Positions 34,705 through 43,552 of a stretch of 64,000 nt of DNA are shown in pieces. The notes under the pieces were generated by a model, which saw only the letters and a program-made list of their open reading frames with translations, ran no database searches and was not told the DNA's origin. A program made the translations under genes and the position numbers. Within the stretch, counting starts at the first letter, position 1, and each line of letters begins with the position of its first letter. The stretch lies in NCBI RefSeq assembly GCF_000152945.2, contig NC_020830.1, positions 2,242,501 to 2,306,500 on the forward strand. The letters run 5' to 3'. The stretch comes from Polaribacter sp. MED152. Lineage in GTDB: Bacteria > Bacteroidota > Bacteroidia > Flavobacteriales > Flavobacteriaceae.

Positions 34705-37143
34705 TTATTGATTTGCAATTCGTATTACATCTGCAAAAATACCAGAAGCTGTTACATCTGCACCTGCACCTGCACCTTTTATGATTAAAGGATTTTCTGG
34801 ATATCTGTCTGTGAAAAATAATACAATATTATCACTTCCTTCTAAATTATAAAAAGGATGATCTGCAGGAATTTCTTGTAGTCCCACATTTGCTTGTCCA
34901 TTTGCAAATTCAGCCACATATTTTAAACGTGAATTTTTTTCTTGTGCTTTATTAAAAATCTGTTGAAAATGATTTTCATTCTTTGTTAAAGTAGCATAGA
35001 AATCATCATTATTTGTAGTTTTTAAACTTTCCTCAGGTAAAAAGGCGTTGTTTTTAATTTCTTCTAATTCCAGTTGATAACCACTTTCACGTGCTAAAAT
35101 CAAAATTTTTCTGGCAACATCAATTCCACTTAAATCTATTTTAGGATCTGGTTCTGTATAGCCTTCTTTTTGAGCTTGAAGAACTACATCATGAAAAGTT
35201 GTTTCTGTATTAAAATTATTGAAAACAAAGTTTAAACTGCCAGATAAAACTGCTTGTATTTTATGAATGCGATCTCCTGAATTTACCAAGTTTTTTAAAG
35301 TGTCAATAACAGGTAAACCTGCACCAACATTTGTTTCAAATAAAAACGAAGCATTGTATTTTTTAGAAAGGTTTTTTAAATTTTTATAATTACTAAATTC
35401 AGAAGCACAGGCAATTTTATTGCAAGTTACCACAGAAATACTATCTTTTAAATAGTTGGCATAAACTTCAGATACGCTTTTGTTAGCTGTATTATCTATA
35501 AAAACGCTATTCCTTAAATTTAGTTTTTTTACTTGCTCATGAAAAGCGGTTAATGAAGTTTCTTTTCCATCACCTAGTAGTTCTTTCCAGTTTTTTAGGT
35601 TTATTCCAGATTTATCAAAAAACATTTTTCTTGAGTTAGAAATACCAATTACTCTAATATTTAGTTTAAGATTCTCCTTTAAAAATTTCTTCTGTTGGTG
35701 TATTTGTGCTAAAAAGCGCTCTCCAACATTTCCAACTCCTGTTACAAATAGGTTGAGTTGTTTAGTGCGTTCTTCAAAAAATTGTTCATGTAAGGCATTC
35801 AGTGCTTTCTTAGCATCAAAACTATTAATTACTGCAGAAATGTTTTTTTCTGATGAACCTTGGGCAATAGCTCTCACATTTACATTGTTTCTACCTAAAG
35901 TACTAAACATTTGTCCACTTAAACCCTGGTAATTTTTCATGCTTTCTCCGACAACAGCTATAATTGCCAAATCGTTTTCAACATTAATAGGTTTAATTTT
36001 CTTACGATCTATTTCAATGCTAAAAGTTGCATCTAAAACTTCTTTAGCTTTTACAGCATCAGCTTCATAAATACCAACACATATTGAGTGCTCTGAAGAT
36101 GCCTGAGTAATGAAAACTACATTTATTTGTGCTAGAGATAAAGCTTCGAATAAACGTTTTGAAAAACCAGGAATACCAATCATTCCTCCACCCTCTAGAG
36201 TAATTAAGCTAATTTCATCGATATGTGAAATTCCTTTTACATCACTTTTACTTTGTGGATTTTTACAAATTAAAGTACCCTCATTCTCTGGTGAAAATGT
36301 GTTTTTGATTTTTATGGGGATGTCTTTTCTTAAAGCAGGTTGTATTGTTGGTGGATACAAAACTTTTGCTCCAAAATGAGAAAGTTCCATAGCTTCTTCG
36401 TAAGAAATTTCTGGAATAGGATGTGCTTGTTTTACTACACTTGGGTTTGCTGTGAACATTCCTGAAACGTCTGTCCAAATTTGTAGTTCAGAGGCATTTA
36501 AAGCTGCTGCATAAATAGCAGCAGAAAAATCAGAACCTCCTCTACCTAAAGTAGTTATTTCGTTTTCTAGATTAGAAGAAATAAAACCACCTAAAACCGT
36601 TATTTGATGCTGATTGTTTTTAAAATAGCTAGCTATTAATGCATCTGTTTTCTCAAAATTAACCTGTGCATTTAAATAAATATCATTGGTAATAATTAAT
36701 TCTCTGCTGTCTTTATGAGTTGCATTTAAATTTTCTTTTGCTGCATTTGCAATGATGTAAGAAGATAACCTTTCTCCAAAACTAGAAACTTTAGCCAAGG
36801 TTTTGTCAGACAGTTCTTGTAGAAGAAAAATACCTTCGTAAATGGCATTTAATTTGGTAAAAAGTATTTCTACATTTTCTAGAACTTCATCAGTATTAGT
36901 TTTAACCAAGTCATTAATTACTGTAAAATGCAATGTTTTAATTTCTGCTAAAATTTGTTTAGCATGCTCCGCATTTTGCAATGCTTTGGTTGCACCTGCC
37001 AATAGTTTGTTTGTGGTTTTGCCAAATGCAGAAACTACAACTGCTATTTTATCTTCTTTAGATGTATTTGCAATAATGCTTAATACTTGTTTTATGTTTT
37101 CTGAGTTTGCGACTGATGAGCCTCCAAATTTTAATACTTTCAT
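34705..37143 (-). CDS. thrA: Bifunctional aspartokinase / homoserine dehydrogenase I
   Basis: 812-aa fusion of two enzymes. The aspartokinase (1-300) starts KFGGSSVAN and has GGFISSN and TLGRGGSDFSA. A regulatory pair of ACT domains spans about 310-460 (ISLITLEGGGMIGIPG and VVGESMKNYQGLSGQMFS), the expected site of threonine feedback. The homoserine dehydrogenase (465-812) has FVTGVGNVGERFLAQ, VTCNKIACA, ETNVGAGLPVIDTL and GYTEPDPKIDLSGIDVARKI. It opens threonine synthesis from aspartate; a Thr-rich leader peptide lies upstream. Confidence 0.97.
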   Translation of the reverse strand: MKVLKFGGSSVANSENIKQVLSIIANTSKEDKIAVVVSAFGKTTNKLLAGATKALQNAEHAKQILAEIKTLHFTVINDLVKTNTDEVLENVEILFTKLNAIYEGIFLLQELSDKTLAKVSSFGERLSSYIIANAAKENLNATHKDSRELIITNDIYLNAQVNFEKTDALIASYFKNNQHQITVLGGFISSNLENEITTLGRGGSDFSAAIYAAALNASELQIWTDVSGMFTANPSVVKQAHPIPEISYEEAMELSHFGAKVLYPPTIQPALRKDIPIKIKNTFSPENEGTLICKNPQSKSDVKGISHIDEISLITLEGGGMIGIPGFSKRLFEALSLAQINVVFITQASSEHSICVGIYEADAVKAKEVLDATFSIEIDRKKIKPINVENDLAIIAVVGESMKNYQGLSGQMFSTLGRNNVNVRAIAQGSSEKNISAVINSFDAKKALNALHEQFFEERTKQLNLFVTGVGNVGERFLAQIHQQKKFLKENLKLNIRVIGISNSRKMFFDKSGINLKNWKELLGDGKETSLTAFHEQVKKLNLRNSVFIDNTANKSVSEVYANYLKDSISVVTCNKIACASEFSNYKNLKNLSKKYNASFLFETNVGAGLPVIDTLKNLVNSGDRIHKIQAVLSGSLNFVFNNFNTETTFHDVVLQAQKEGYTEPDPKIDLSGIDVARKILILARESGYQLELEEIKNNAFLPEESLKTTNNDDFYATLTKNENHFQQIFNKAQEKNSRLKYVAEFANGQANVGLQEIPADHPFYNLEGSDNIVLFFTDRYPENPLIIKGAGAGADVTASGIFADVIRIANQ

Positions 37144-37232
37144 CTTGTAATTTTAAGTATTCAATAAATAATATGTTTTGATCGAATTGCTTTTGCAATG
37201 CTTGATAACCTGATATAATATGAATAGAAATA

Positions 37233-37247
37233 AACCCTTAAAGGGTT
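37233..37247 (-). promoter_or_regulatory. Small hairpin at the end of the thr leader peptide
   Basis: Stem AACCC/GGGTT with a 5-nt loop, overlapping the last leader codons and stop. On the minus strand it is followed by TTTATTTCTATT. Too short to be a confident terminator alone, but placed where an attenuator would be. The rest of 37144-37232 shows only one 5-bp hairpin (ATTGC/GCAAT). Confidence 0.4.
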
Positions 37248-37339
37248 GTAGTAGTTGTAGAGCGAATTAAACCACCAAAAGTAGTTGCTACTGTAGCAGT
37301 AGTTTGTAGTAATTGATTATGTATTTTAGATAAAATCAC
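37238..37339 (-). CDS. thrL: Threonine-rich leader peptide of the thr operon
   Basis: A 33-codon frame found in the 312-bp gap upstream of thrA. It begins with GTG and ends in RSTTTTTL; 10 of 33 residues are Thr, including a run of five just before Leu and the stop. Ile is also present (LIRS). This is the pattern of leader peptides that sense charged tRNA-Thr/Ile. The GTG lies 4 nt after an exact TATTTTTG box (37344-37351), so translation would start at or next to the 5' end of the mRNA. The stop is about 95 nt before the thrA ATG. The composition is strong evidence; the start codon and mechanism are inference. Confidence 0.75.
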   Translation of the reverse strand: MILSKIHNQLLQTTATVATTFGGLIRSTTTTTL

Positions 37340-37343
37340 ACCA

Positions 37344-37351
37344 CAAAAATA
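37344..37351 (-). promoter_or_regulatory. -7 promoter box of the thr operon
   Basis: Exact TATTTTTG on the minus strand, with a TTG 15 nt further upstream (a little closer than usual). It sits directly before the leader peptide. From here to 37455 I see no other feature. Confidence 0.65.
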
Positions 37352-37455
37352 GAAGTATTATTTATTCAAGGGTAATGGATTGTCAATTATTTTCTAAAAT
37401 TGACCAATAAATGAATACTTGATAAAATATGATTGTCAATAAAATGAAAATAGCA

Positions 37456-39018
37456 TTATTTGTGGGTGAAATTTGCTTTTTCTTTAATAACTGAAGAAAT
37501 GGATTTGTTTTGAATTTTACTTTCTAACCAAGAAAGGATGTCTAAGTATAAAAAGGCTCTTTTCTCATATGGATGATCTTCATACACCTTTAATTTTGCA
37601 TGAATTTTCTTAAACTCATTTTTAATTTCATGAGGAAAAACATCACTTAAGTCTCTTATAGATGTCAAGAATACTTTTTGAACTTCCTGCAAATTTTCCA
37701 TTTTTAATAGAAATTTATAGGTATCTACAAACTGCCTTTCTAAATCGTAATCTAGACCACATTCATAATGTGCAATTAAATTTAGAACTCTTGCAAAACA
37801 CTGTAAATCTTCAGCAGAACTTAAGTTTTTAGACTTGATTATTTTTTGCAAATAGGCAATGCACAATTCATTTTTGCCCATACCAAAGTACAAACAAGCA
37901 ATTTTGTAGTATAGCATTACAATGTAATGGCTGTCTAATCTATTTTGATATTCTTCTAATTTTTTGTTGATGATATCAACCAAATATTCACCTTCAGAAA
38001 AAGTGGCTTCTAAAAAGTGTAAGTGCAATTTATTGGCATATAAATATTGAAAAATCAATAAATCTGTATTCATGTTAGAAGGGATTACCTTCTTATCTAC
38101 ATCATCTTCAAATGCTTTAAGTTCACTCTTAAAAGTTGAAGCTTTTTTTACAAAAAAAGAAGCTTCTAATAAGTAGTTAATTCCTTTTAAATAAAATACA
38201 GGATGTTGAGTTATGTACTTTTTATCTGCTTTGAATAGTGAAACCCATTGACTTGCATACTTGTAACTATGTAAAAAATCTTGAGTTAAAAAACTAAACC
38301 ACAAATGACTTTTATACAACCATAACTTTTCTCTAAAACCAAAAGTTTCAAAATTGTATTTAGGTAATTTGCTGTAAAAATATTGATTAATAAATTCTAA
38401 TTCCTCGTTATTTTTTACATAACCATTCTGTAAAAGATGACTGTATAATTGTAGTGATAAATTAGATAGTTTACTAGCAATAACATTTTGCTGGCTTAAG
38501 GTTTTTGCTTGCACAGAAAGTTGATCTGCTCTATTGCTTAAACTTCGGGTAATATATTGTGTTTCAATGACCTTCTCAAGTTCTACAATTTCGTAGGCAA
38601 TGTTTTTTTCTTCATTGTCTAAGGCCAAGTTTTTTGCTTTATCTAATAATTTTAAGCTCTGTTTGTATAATCCTTTTTGGTATAAGACAGTAGCAAAGTC
38701 TAATTGTTCTCTAATTTGAATTCTAATATTCTTATGAGCAGGATTTAATCGCAAACTAATTAAAATCTGCTTGTATAAATGTGCTTTTAGATTTGATAAT
38801 TGTTGTTTAGAAACAATGCCACTATTAATAATTTCTTTCTCATCGTAAGCTTTTAGTTTTTCTAAAAACTTAAAAAGTGAGAAAAATTTGGCATCAACAT
38901 TTCCACCTAATCTACCTACATACAAGTTAAATTGTCTCTTCTCAGATTTGGTTAAAGACTTAATTAAAACGAAAAGAGCATCATTTTGTTGGCTGACTGA
39001 TGTAAGCTTTTTAATCAT
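37456..39018 (-). CDS. Helical-repeat (TPR-like) protein of unknown function
   Basis: 520-aa soluble, almost wholly helical protein with no signal peptide. Paired helices such as DFATVLYQKGLYKQSLKLLD and VMLYYKIACLYFGMGKNELC look like degenerate TPR repeats. The N-terminus (LIKSLTKSEKRQFNLYV) recurs in Bacteroidota proteins of unknown role as far as I recall. No catalytic motif. It lies between the thr operon and the divergent leuA; no functional link is visible. Confidence 0.75.
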   Translation of the reverse strand: MIKKLTSVSQQNDALFVLIKSLTKSEKRQFNLYVGRLGGNVDAKFFSLFKFLEKLKAYDEKEIINSGIVSKQQLSNLKAHLYKQILISLRLNPAHKNIRIQIREQLDFATVLYQKGLYKQSLKLLDKAKNLALDNEEKNIAYEIVELEKVIETQYITRSLSNRADQLSVQAKTLSQQNVIASKLSNLSLQLYSHLLQNGYVKNNEELEFINQYFYSKLPKYNFETFGFREKLWLYKSHLWFSFLTQDFLHSYKYASQWVSLFKADKKYITQHPVFYLKGINYLLEASFFVKKASTFKSELKAFEDDVDKKVIPSNMNTDLLIFQYLYANKLHLHFLEATFSEGEYLVDIINKKLEEYQNRLDSHYIVMLYYKIACLYFGMGKNELCIAYLQKIIKSKNLSSAEDLQCFARVLNLIAHYECGLDYDLERQFVDTYKFLLKMENLQEVQKVFLTSIRDLSDVFPHEIKNEFKKIHAKLKVYEDHPYEKRAFLYLDILSWLESKIQNKSISSVIKEKANFTHK

Positions 39019-39111
39019 AAAAAATTGATTATTAAATACTTAAGTTTTTATATAGGATATTAGAAATCGTACAAAGTGGTAAAAGTAACTATTTATTTTA
39101 ATCTCATTAAA

Positions 39112-39119
39112 TACTTTTG
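39112..39119 (+). promoter_or_regulatory. -7 promoter box of leuA
   Basis: Exact TACTTTTG, 28 nt before the leuA ATG. The gap holds no leader peptide. Confidence 0.6.
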
Positions 39120-39147
39120 ATTAAATATAAAGTCAATTTTTTTAATT

Positions 39148-40323
39148 ATGCAAAACAATCAAGTTCAAATATTTGATACAACTCTTAGAGATGGAGAACA
39201 AGTTCCAGGTTGTAAGTTAGATACTACCCAAAAGTTAGTTATTGCAGAAAGATTAGACTTATTAGGCGTAAATGTTATAGAAGCAGGTTTTCCAGTTTCT
39301 AGCCCAGGAGATTTTAAATCGGTTTCAGAAATTGCAAAAATTGTTAAAAATGCTACAGTTTGTGGCTTAACAAGAGCCGTAGAAAATGACATTAAAGTTG
39401 CTGCAGAGGCATTGAAATATGCCAAATTCCCTAGAATTCATACTGGTATTGGTACAAGTGATTCTCATATAAAATATAAATTCAATTCAACCAGAGAACA
39501 AGTTATAGAAAGAGCTGTAAAAGCAGTTGCTTACTCTAAAACCTTTGTTGAAGATGTAGAGTTTTATGCAGAAGATGCAGGTAGAACAGACAATGAATTT
39601 TTAGCAAGAGTTTGTGAAGAAGTAATTAAAGCAGGGGCTACTGTTTTAAATATTCCAGATACTACAGGATATTGTTTGCCTGAAGAATATGGTGCAAAAA
39701 TGAAATACTTAAGAGAAAATGTAAAAGGTATAGAAAATGTTACACTTTCTTGTCATTGTCATAACGATTTAGGTTTGGCTACAGCAAATTCAATAGCAGG
39801 TGTTGTAAATGGTGCTCGTCAAATTGAATGTACTATAAACGGAATTGGTGAAAGAGCAGGTAACACAGCTTTAGAAGAGGTGGTTATGATATTAAATCAG
39901 CATCCTTATTTAAATCTAGAAACAAGTATCAATACAAAATTACTGTACGATACAAGTATGATGGTTCGTGAAAAAATGGGAATGCCAGTACAACCAAATA
40001 AAGCAATTGTGGGTGCTAATGCATTTGCACACAGTTCAGGAATTCATCAAGATGGAGTCATAAAAAACAGGGAAACTTATGAAATTATGGATCCTGAAGA
40101 TGTAGGTGTTACCGAAAGTGCTATTGTATTAACAGCTAGAAGTGGTAGAGCAGCTTTGGCTTATAGAGCTAAAAAAGTAGGTTATGAACTAACTAAAGTT
40201 CAGTTAGATGAAGCTTACAAAGCCTTTTTAAACATGGCAGATCAGCAAAAAGAAATAAAAGATGAAGACATACATGTCATCATGAAAAAAGTTAGTAATT
40301 TAGAGAAGTCAGCTATTGCATAA
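39148..40323 (+). CDS. leuA: 2-isopropylmalate synthase, short form without regulatory domain
   Basis: 391-aa enzyme condensing acetyl-CoA and 2-ketoisovalerate, first step of leucine synthesis. The catalytic barrel has [13 protein letters not shown] (9-21), [13 protein letters not shown] and [14 protein letters not shown], followed by the subdomain region with SSGIHQDGV. It stops after the linker helices ([17 protein letters not shown], then about 45 aa). The classical enzyme (about 510-550 aa) carries a further C-terminal domain that binds leucine; this one lacks it, so leucine feedback should be absent or different. It could be another alpha-acyl-CoA carboxylate synthase (homocitrate or citramalate type), but the leuB neighbour supports LeuA. 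Confidence 0.88.
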   Translation: MQNNQVQIFDTTLRDGEQVPGCKLDTTQKLVIAERLDLLGVNVIEAGFPVSSPGDFKSVSEIAKIVKNATVCGLTRAVENDIKVAAEALKYAKFPRIHTGIGTSDSHIKYKFNSTREQVIERAVKAVAYSKTFVEDVEFYAEDAGRTDNEFLARVCEEVIKAGATVLNIPDTTGYCLPEEYGAKMKYLRENVKGIENVTLSCHCHNDLGLATANSIAGVVNGARQIECTINGIGERAGNTALEEVVMILNQHPYLNLETSINTKLLYDTSMMVREKMGMPVQPNKAIVGANAFAHSSGIHQDGVIKNRETYEIMDPEDVGVTESAIVLTARSGRAALAYRAKKVGYELTKVQLDEAYKAFLNMADQQKEIKDEDIHVIMKKVSNLEKSAIA

Positions 40324-40335
40324 AATACTAGTACT

Positions 40336-41457
40336 ATGAAATTTAATATAGCAGTAATTCCAGGAGATGGTATAGGTCCAGAGGTTGTAGAGCAAGCAAA
40401 AAAAGCTTTAAATGCAGTTGCTGAAGCATATGATCATATATTTATTTATAAAGAAGCGCAATTGGGTGCAAATGCCATTGATGCTACAGGAGGTCCTTTA
40501 CCAAAAGAAACAATTACTATTTGTAAAAGTGCAGATGCTATATTATTTGGTGCAGTTGGTGATCCTAAGTACGATAATGATCCATCAGCTAAAATTCGTC
40601 CAGAACAAGGCTTGCTAAATTTAAGAAGAGAATTAGATTTATATTGCAATGTTAGGCCAGTAAAGGCTTACGATAATCTAATATCTAACTCCCCATTAAA
40701 AAGAGAAGTAATAAAAAATGCAGATTTTGTTATTTATAGAGAATTAACAGGAGGTATTTATTTTGGTGAAAAAACATTAAGCGAAGACAAGCAAACTGCA
40801 CATGACGTTTCTACTTATACAGTAAAACAAATTTCTAGAGTTGCTCATTTGGCATTTCAAGCAGCACAAAAACGTAAGAAGAAAGTAACTTTGGTAGATA
40901 AAGCAAATGTTTTAGAAACTTCTCGTTTATGGAGAAAAACAGTTTCAGAAATAGCCAAAGACTATAAAGATGTAGAACTAGAATATTTATTTGTAGACAA
41001 TGCAGCTATGAAAATGATTCTAAATCCTACGCATTTCGATGTCATATTAACAGAAAATCTTTTTGGAGACATGATTTCTGATGTGGCAAGTTCACTTTGT
41101 GGCTCAATAGGTTTATTGGCATCATCTTCTATTGGTTCAGAAAATGGTTTGTTTGAGCCTATTCACGGCTCATATTCGCAAGCAAAAGGTAAAGATATTG
41201 CAAATCCGTTAGCTTCTATTTTATCAGCAGCAATGATGTTGCAGTATTTAGGTTTACATGAAGAGGCAGATGCTATAGAAAGAGCTGTAGACAAGTCTTT
41301 AGCTTTAGGTATCACTACTCAAGATATCAAAAGAAAAATGCAGAAATCAACAACAACTTCTAAGGTTGGCGATTTTGTAGCAGATTATATTACCAATCAA
41401 GATGATAGTAATATGAACTTTAGAAACATTCACATGGGTCAAAGCACCATTATTTAG
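40336..41457 (+). CDS. leuB: 3-isopropylmalate dehydrogenase
   Basis: 373-aa NAD-dependent decarboxylating dehydrogenase. Motifs: IAVIPGDGIGPEVVEQA (5-21), GAVGDPKYD, RPEQGLLNLRRELDLYCNVRP, RELTGGIYFGE and EPIHGSYSQAKGKDIANPLA (NAD site). It starts 12 nt after leuA and shares its transcript. The isomerase genes leuC and leuD, needed between LeuA and LeuB, are not in this cluster. Confidence 0.96.
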   Translation: MKFNIAVIPGDGIGPEVVEQAKKALNAVAEAYDHIFIYKEAQLGANAIDATGGPLPKETITICKSADAILFGAVGDPKYDNDPSAKIRPEQGLLNLRRELDLYCNVRPVKAYDNLISNSPLKREVIKNADFVIYRELTGGIYFGEKTLSEDKQTAHDVSTYTVKQISRVAHLAFQAAQKRKKKVTLVDKANVLETSRLWRKTVSEIAKDYKDVELEYLFVDNAAMKMILNPTHFDVILTENLFGDMISDVASSLCGSIGLLASSSIGSENGLFEPIHGSYSQAKGKDIANPLASILSAAMMLQYLGLHEEADAIERAVDKSLALGITTQDIKRKMQKSTTTSKVGDFVADYITNQDDSNMNFRNIHMGQSTII

Positions 41458-41485
41458 TAGCTATTTCCAGCTTTCAGTACTCGCT

Positions 41486-41521
41486 TTTTTTGAAATCTGA
41501 ATTAAATTCAGTTTCAAAAAA
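41486..41521. repeat. Long imperfect inverted repeat after leuB
   Basis: Nested stems TTTTTTGAAA/TTTCAAAAAA and CTGAATT/AATTCAG around one central base. It could end leuB transcription, though no T-run follows. With the next repeat it looks like a mobile or repeated intergenic element. Confidence 0.7.
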
Positions 41522-41526
41522 GAGCT

Positions 41527-41561
41527 CAAACAAGTGCCTCAATCTGGGCTAAACTTGTTTG
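41527..41561. repeat. Second inverted repeat in the leuB-ilvD gap
   Basis: CAAACAAGT and ACTTGTTTG (9 bp) separated by 17 nt, 5 bp from the previous repeat. The rest of the 324-bp gap (to 41751) is AT-rich; I see only one more weak 9-bp inverted repeat (41626-41634 with 41682-41690) and no gene. Confidence 0.65.
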
Positions 41562-41751
41562 TGAACTAAAGTCAGTTTTAGAAATATCAAATTCTTATTA
41601 AAATAAAAAATTCTTTAAAAATATTATAACTATTGAATATCATTTTAAAATATAATTAAACAACTGTTATTCAGTAAATTAAATAGTTATTTTTTAACCT
41701 GAATTTAAACGAAGTCATTGTAGTATTATTAAAAAAATAGCGCAATTATAA

Positions 41752-41759
41752 TATTTTTG
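41752..41759 (+). promoter_or_regulatory. -7 promoter box of ilvD
   Basis: Exact TATTTTTG, 22 nt before the ilvD ATG. It suggests that ilvDBNC is transcribed separately from leuAB. Confidence 0.6.
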
Positions 41760-41781
41760 TTAACACAGAAACAGTTTGTAA

Positions 41782-43458
41782 ATGGAATTAAATAAACATA
41801 GCAAAAGATTAACCCAAGACGAATCTCAACCAGCTTCTCAAGCCATGTTGTATGCAGTAGGTTTATCAGAAGAAGATATGAGCAAAGCCCAAGTTGGTAT
41901 TGCAAGTACAGGTTATGATGGTAATCCATGTAATATGCATCTAAACAATTTAGCTGCAGAAGTTAAAGTAGAAAGTAAAATTGCTGGTTTAGTTGGGTTA
42001 GGTTTTAATACTATTGGAGTTTCAGACGGAATTTCTATGGGAACTTCTGGTATGAATTATTCTTTAGCTTCCAGAGATATAATTGCAGATTCAATAGAAA
42101 CTGTAATGAATGCTCAAAGTTATGATGCCTTAGTTTCTGTGGTAGGTTGTGACAAAAATATGCCAGGAGCTGTAATTGCAATGTTACGTTTAAATAGGCC
42201 ATCAATTATGATGTATGGAGGTACAATTGCCTCTGGTAGTTATAAAGGTAAAAAATTAAATATTGTATCTGCCTTTGAAGCTTTAGGTCAAAAAGTAGCT
42301 GGAGAAATAGATGAGAATGAATACAAAGAAATTATAAAAAGAGCCATTCCAGGAGCAGGTGCTTGTGGAGGTATGTATACTGCAAATACAATGGCTTCTG
42401 CAATAGAATGTATGGGTTTTGCTTTGCCTTATAATTCTTCTATTCCAGCAGAAAATCCAAATAAACTATCTGAAGCAGAAAGAACAGCTTTAGCTATTAA
42501 AAACTTATTAGAGTTAGATTTAAAACCTTTAGATATCATTTCTAAAAAGTCGTTAGAAAATGCTGTTGCTTTAGTAAATGCTTTGGGTGGATCTACAAAT
42601 GCAGTTTTACACTTTTTAGCTATAGCACATGCAGCAGAAATAGATTTTACTTTAGAAGATTTTCAAAAAGTATCAGATAGAACGCCTTTAATTGCAGATT
42701 TGAAACCATCAGGAAAATATTTAATGGAAGATGTTCATGGAGTTGGAGGTACGCCTGCAATTATGAAATATTTATTGGATAATGGGTATTTGCATGGAGA
42801 TTGCTTAACTGTTACAGGTAAAACTTTAGCAGAAAACTTGGCAGATGTTAAAGCAATGGAGTTTGAAGCTCAAGATGTTATTTATCCAAAAGATAAAGCT
42901 TTAAAAACGTCAGGAAACATTCAAATCATTTATGGAAATCTAGCAACAGAAGGTGCAGTAGCTAAAATTTCTGGAAACGAAGGCTTGTTGTTTGAAGGTA
43001 AAGCTGTGGTTTACGATGGTGAGCAAGCAGCAAATACAGGTATTTCTAATGGTGAAGTAGAAAAAGGTGATGTAGTTGTTATTAGATATGTGGGGCCAAA
43101 AGGTGGGCCAGGAATGCCAGAAATGTTAAAGCCAACTTCTTTAATTATGGGAGCAGGTTTAGGTAAATCTGTAGCTTTAATAACAGATGGACGTTTTTCT
43201 GGAGGTACACATGGTTTTGTTGTGGGGCATATTACACCAGAAGCACAATCAGGAGGAGCTATTGGGCTTTTAGAAACAGGTGATAAAATTAGAATTAGTG
43301 CAGAAGACAACTCAATAAATGTGCTTATTTCTGATGAAGAGTTAGAGAAAAGAAGAGCAAATTGGGTGGCTCCTGCTTTAAAACATAAAAAAGGAATTTT
43401 ATACAAGTACGCAAAATCTGTAGCCTCTGCATCTAAAGGATGTGTTACTGATTTATAA
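41782..43458 (+). CDS. ilvD: Dihydroxy-acid dehydratase
   Basis: 558-aa Fe-S dehydratase acting on the dihydroxy acids of Val, Leu and Ile synthesis. Cluster and active-site motifs: [42 protein letters not shown] and [15 protein letters not shown]. Normal length. First gene of ilvDBNC, followed 94 nt later by ilvB. Confidence 0.97.
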   Translation: MELNKHSKRLTQDESQPASQAMLYAVGLSEEDMSKAQVGIASTGYDGNPCNMHLNNLAAEVKVESKIAGLVGLGFNTIGVSDGISMGTSGMNYSLASRDIIADSIETVMNAQSYDALVSVVGCDKNMPGAVIAMLRLNRPSIMMYGGTIASGSYKGKKLNIVSAFEALGQKVAGEIDENEYKEIIKRAIPGAGACGGMYTANTMASAIECMGFALPYNSSIPAENPNKLSEAERTALAIKNLLELDLKPLDIISKKSLENAVALVNALGGSTNAVLHFLAIAHAAEIDFTLEDFQKVSDRTPLIADLKPSGKYLMEDVHGVGGTPAIMKYLLDNGYLHGDCLTVTGKTLAENLADVKAMEFEAQDVIYPKDKALKTSGNIQIIYGNLATEGAVAKISGNEGLLFEGKAVVYDGEQAANTGISNGEVEKGDVVVIRYVGPKGGPGMPEMLKPTSLIMGAGLGKSVALITDGRFSGGTHGFVVGHITPEAQSGGAIGLLETGDKIRISAEDNSINVLISDEELEKRRANWVAPALKHKKGILYKYAKSVASASKGCVTDL

Positions 43459-43552
43459 ATAAATGAATTAAGATTTAAGAGAAAAGAGCAAGTGTCAAAT
43501 ACAAAAAAGTTTTGAGCTAATTTCTTTAAACTCTTATTTAAAAGTAAGAATT

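Noticed and set aside
41534..41569. Short GTG frame with Leu and Val codons before ilvD, a possible ilv leader peptide
   Set aside because: Only 11 residues, poor enrichment, and it lies upstream of the ilvD -7 box, so it would not be in the ilvD transcript.
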